Assembly: GCA_023261405.1 (NCBI GenBank)
Contig: JAHFOZ010000165.1
Location: 2,067 to 10,305 of the forward strand
Reading direction: 5' to 3'
Source: Planctomycetota bacterium
Lineage (GTDB): Bacteria; Planctomycetota; MHYJ01; JACPRB01
Length of the DNA: 8,239 nucleotides
Shown here: positions 8,171 to 8,239 of the stretch, one piece after another
Layout: each line of letters starts with the position of its first letter
How positions within the stretch are numbered: position 1 is the stretch's first letter
Program-made: the position numbers and the translations under genes
Notes under the pieces: model-generated
Database searches by the model: none
The model's input: the letters and a program-made list of their open reading frames with translations, nothing else
What the model was told of the DNA's origin: nothing

Positions 8171-8176
8171 TCCTCC
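8171..8176 (-). promoter_or_regulatory. Ribosome binding site of the hydrolase gene
   Basis: GGAGGA on the minus strand lies four bases from ATG 8166 and seven from ATG 8163. It supports a start at one of these two codons, placing a normal signal peptide at the N-terminus. The remaining bases up to 8239 must hold the promoter, but I see no convincing -35/-10 pair there. Confidence 0.75.
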
Positions 8177-8239
8177 GAGCCATTCCCTGGCACTCCCTTA
8201 CATACGGCCGGCGGAGCGCCACGAATACGAAATCTTCGC

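Noticed and set aside
8167..8193. GTG start at 8193 for the hydrolase
   Set aside because: It would bury the GGAGGA ribosome site inside the gene and place nine extra residues ahead of an otherwise normal signal peptide.

Overview
This is an 8.2 kb stretch of high-GC bacterial chromosome. It holds four protein-coding genes, one of them cut by the left edge. The two outer blocks lie on the minus strand and a large sensor-kinase gene lies on the plus strand between them. The gene set points to a free-living Gram-negative bacterium from a phylum such as Planctomycetota, Acidobacteriota or Verrucomicrobiota. The pointers are a moxR / DUF58 / BatA-type VWA operon with a ~700-residue VWA protein, a MASE1-CHASE hybrid kinase, and an exported HGGG-type esterase. 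This phylum-level guess is inference; no marker gene is present.

Left half, 1-4089, minus strand: a three-gene operon read right to left. It encodes a MoxR-family AAA+ ATPase, a DUF58 protein with a degenerate VWA fold, and a membrane-anchored BatA-type VWA protein that runs off the left edge. The DUF58 stop and the VWA start share one base beneath a perfect AGGAGG ribosome site, so those two products are probably made in a coupled way. By family knowledge, MoxR ATPases act with their VWA partners as chaperone-like assemblies that insert cofactors or mature and remodel envelope complexes. The client here is unknown.

Centre, 4090-7173: a divergent intergenic region, then a plus-strand gene for a 984-residue (or 943-residue) hybrid histidine kinase. 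Its order is MASE1 membrane sensor, periplasmic CHASE sensor, transmembrane helix, coiled coil, HisKA, HATPase, receiver. All phosphotransfer residues are present. No partner regulator is adjacent. The start codon is uncertain.

Right end, 7174-8239: a minus-strand gene for an exported alpha/beta hydrolase with an intact Ser-Asp-His triad, convergent with the kinase gene.

The least expected structure is a 42-bp imperfect inverted repeat (34 of 42 positions match) bracketing the hydrolase gene. One copy fills the gap between the convergent stop codons. The other is embedded in frame just behind the hydrolase signal peptide. A second palindromic element lies in frame inside the CHASE domain of the kinase. 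Both look like small dispersed palindromic repeats that have entered coding sequence. I see no CRISPR array, tRNA, rRNA, transposase, phage gene or defence system. Apart from the repeats this is an ordinary housekeeping and signalling region.
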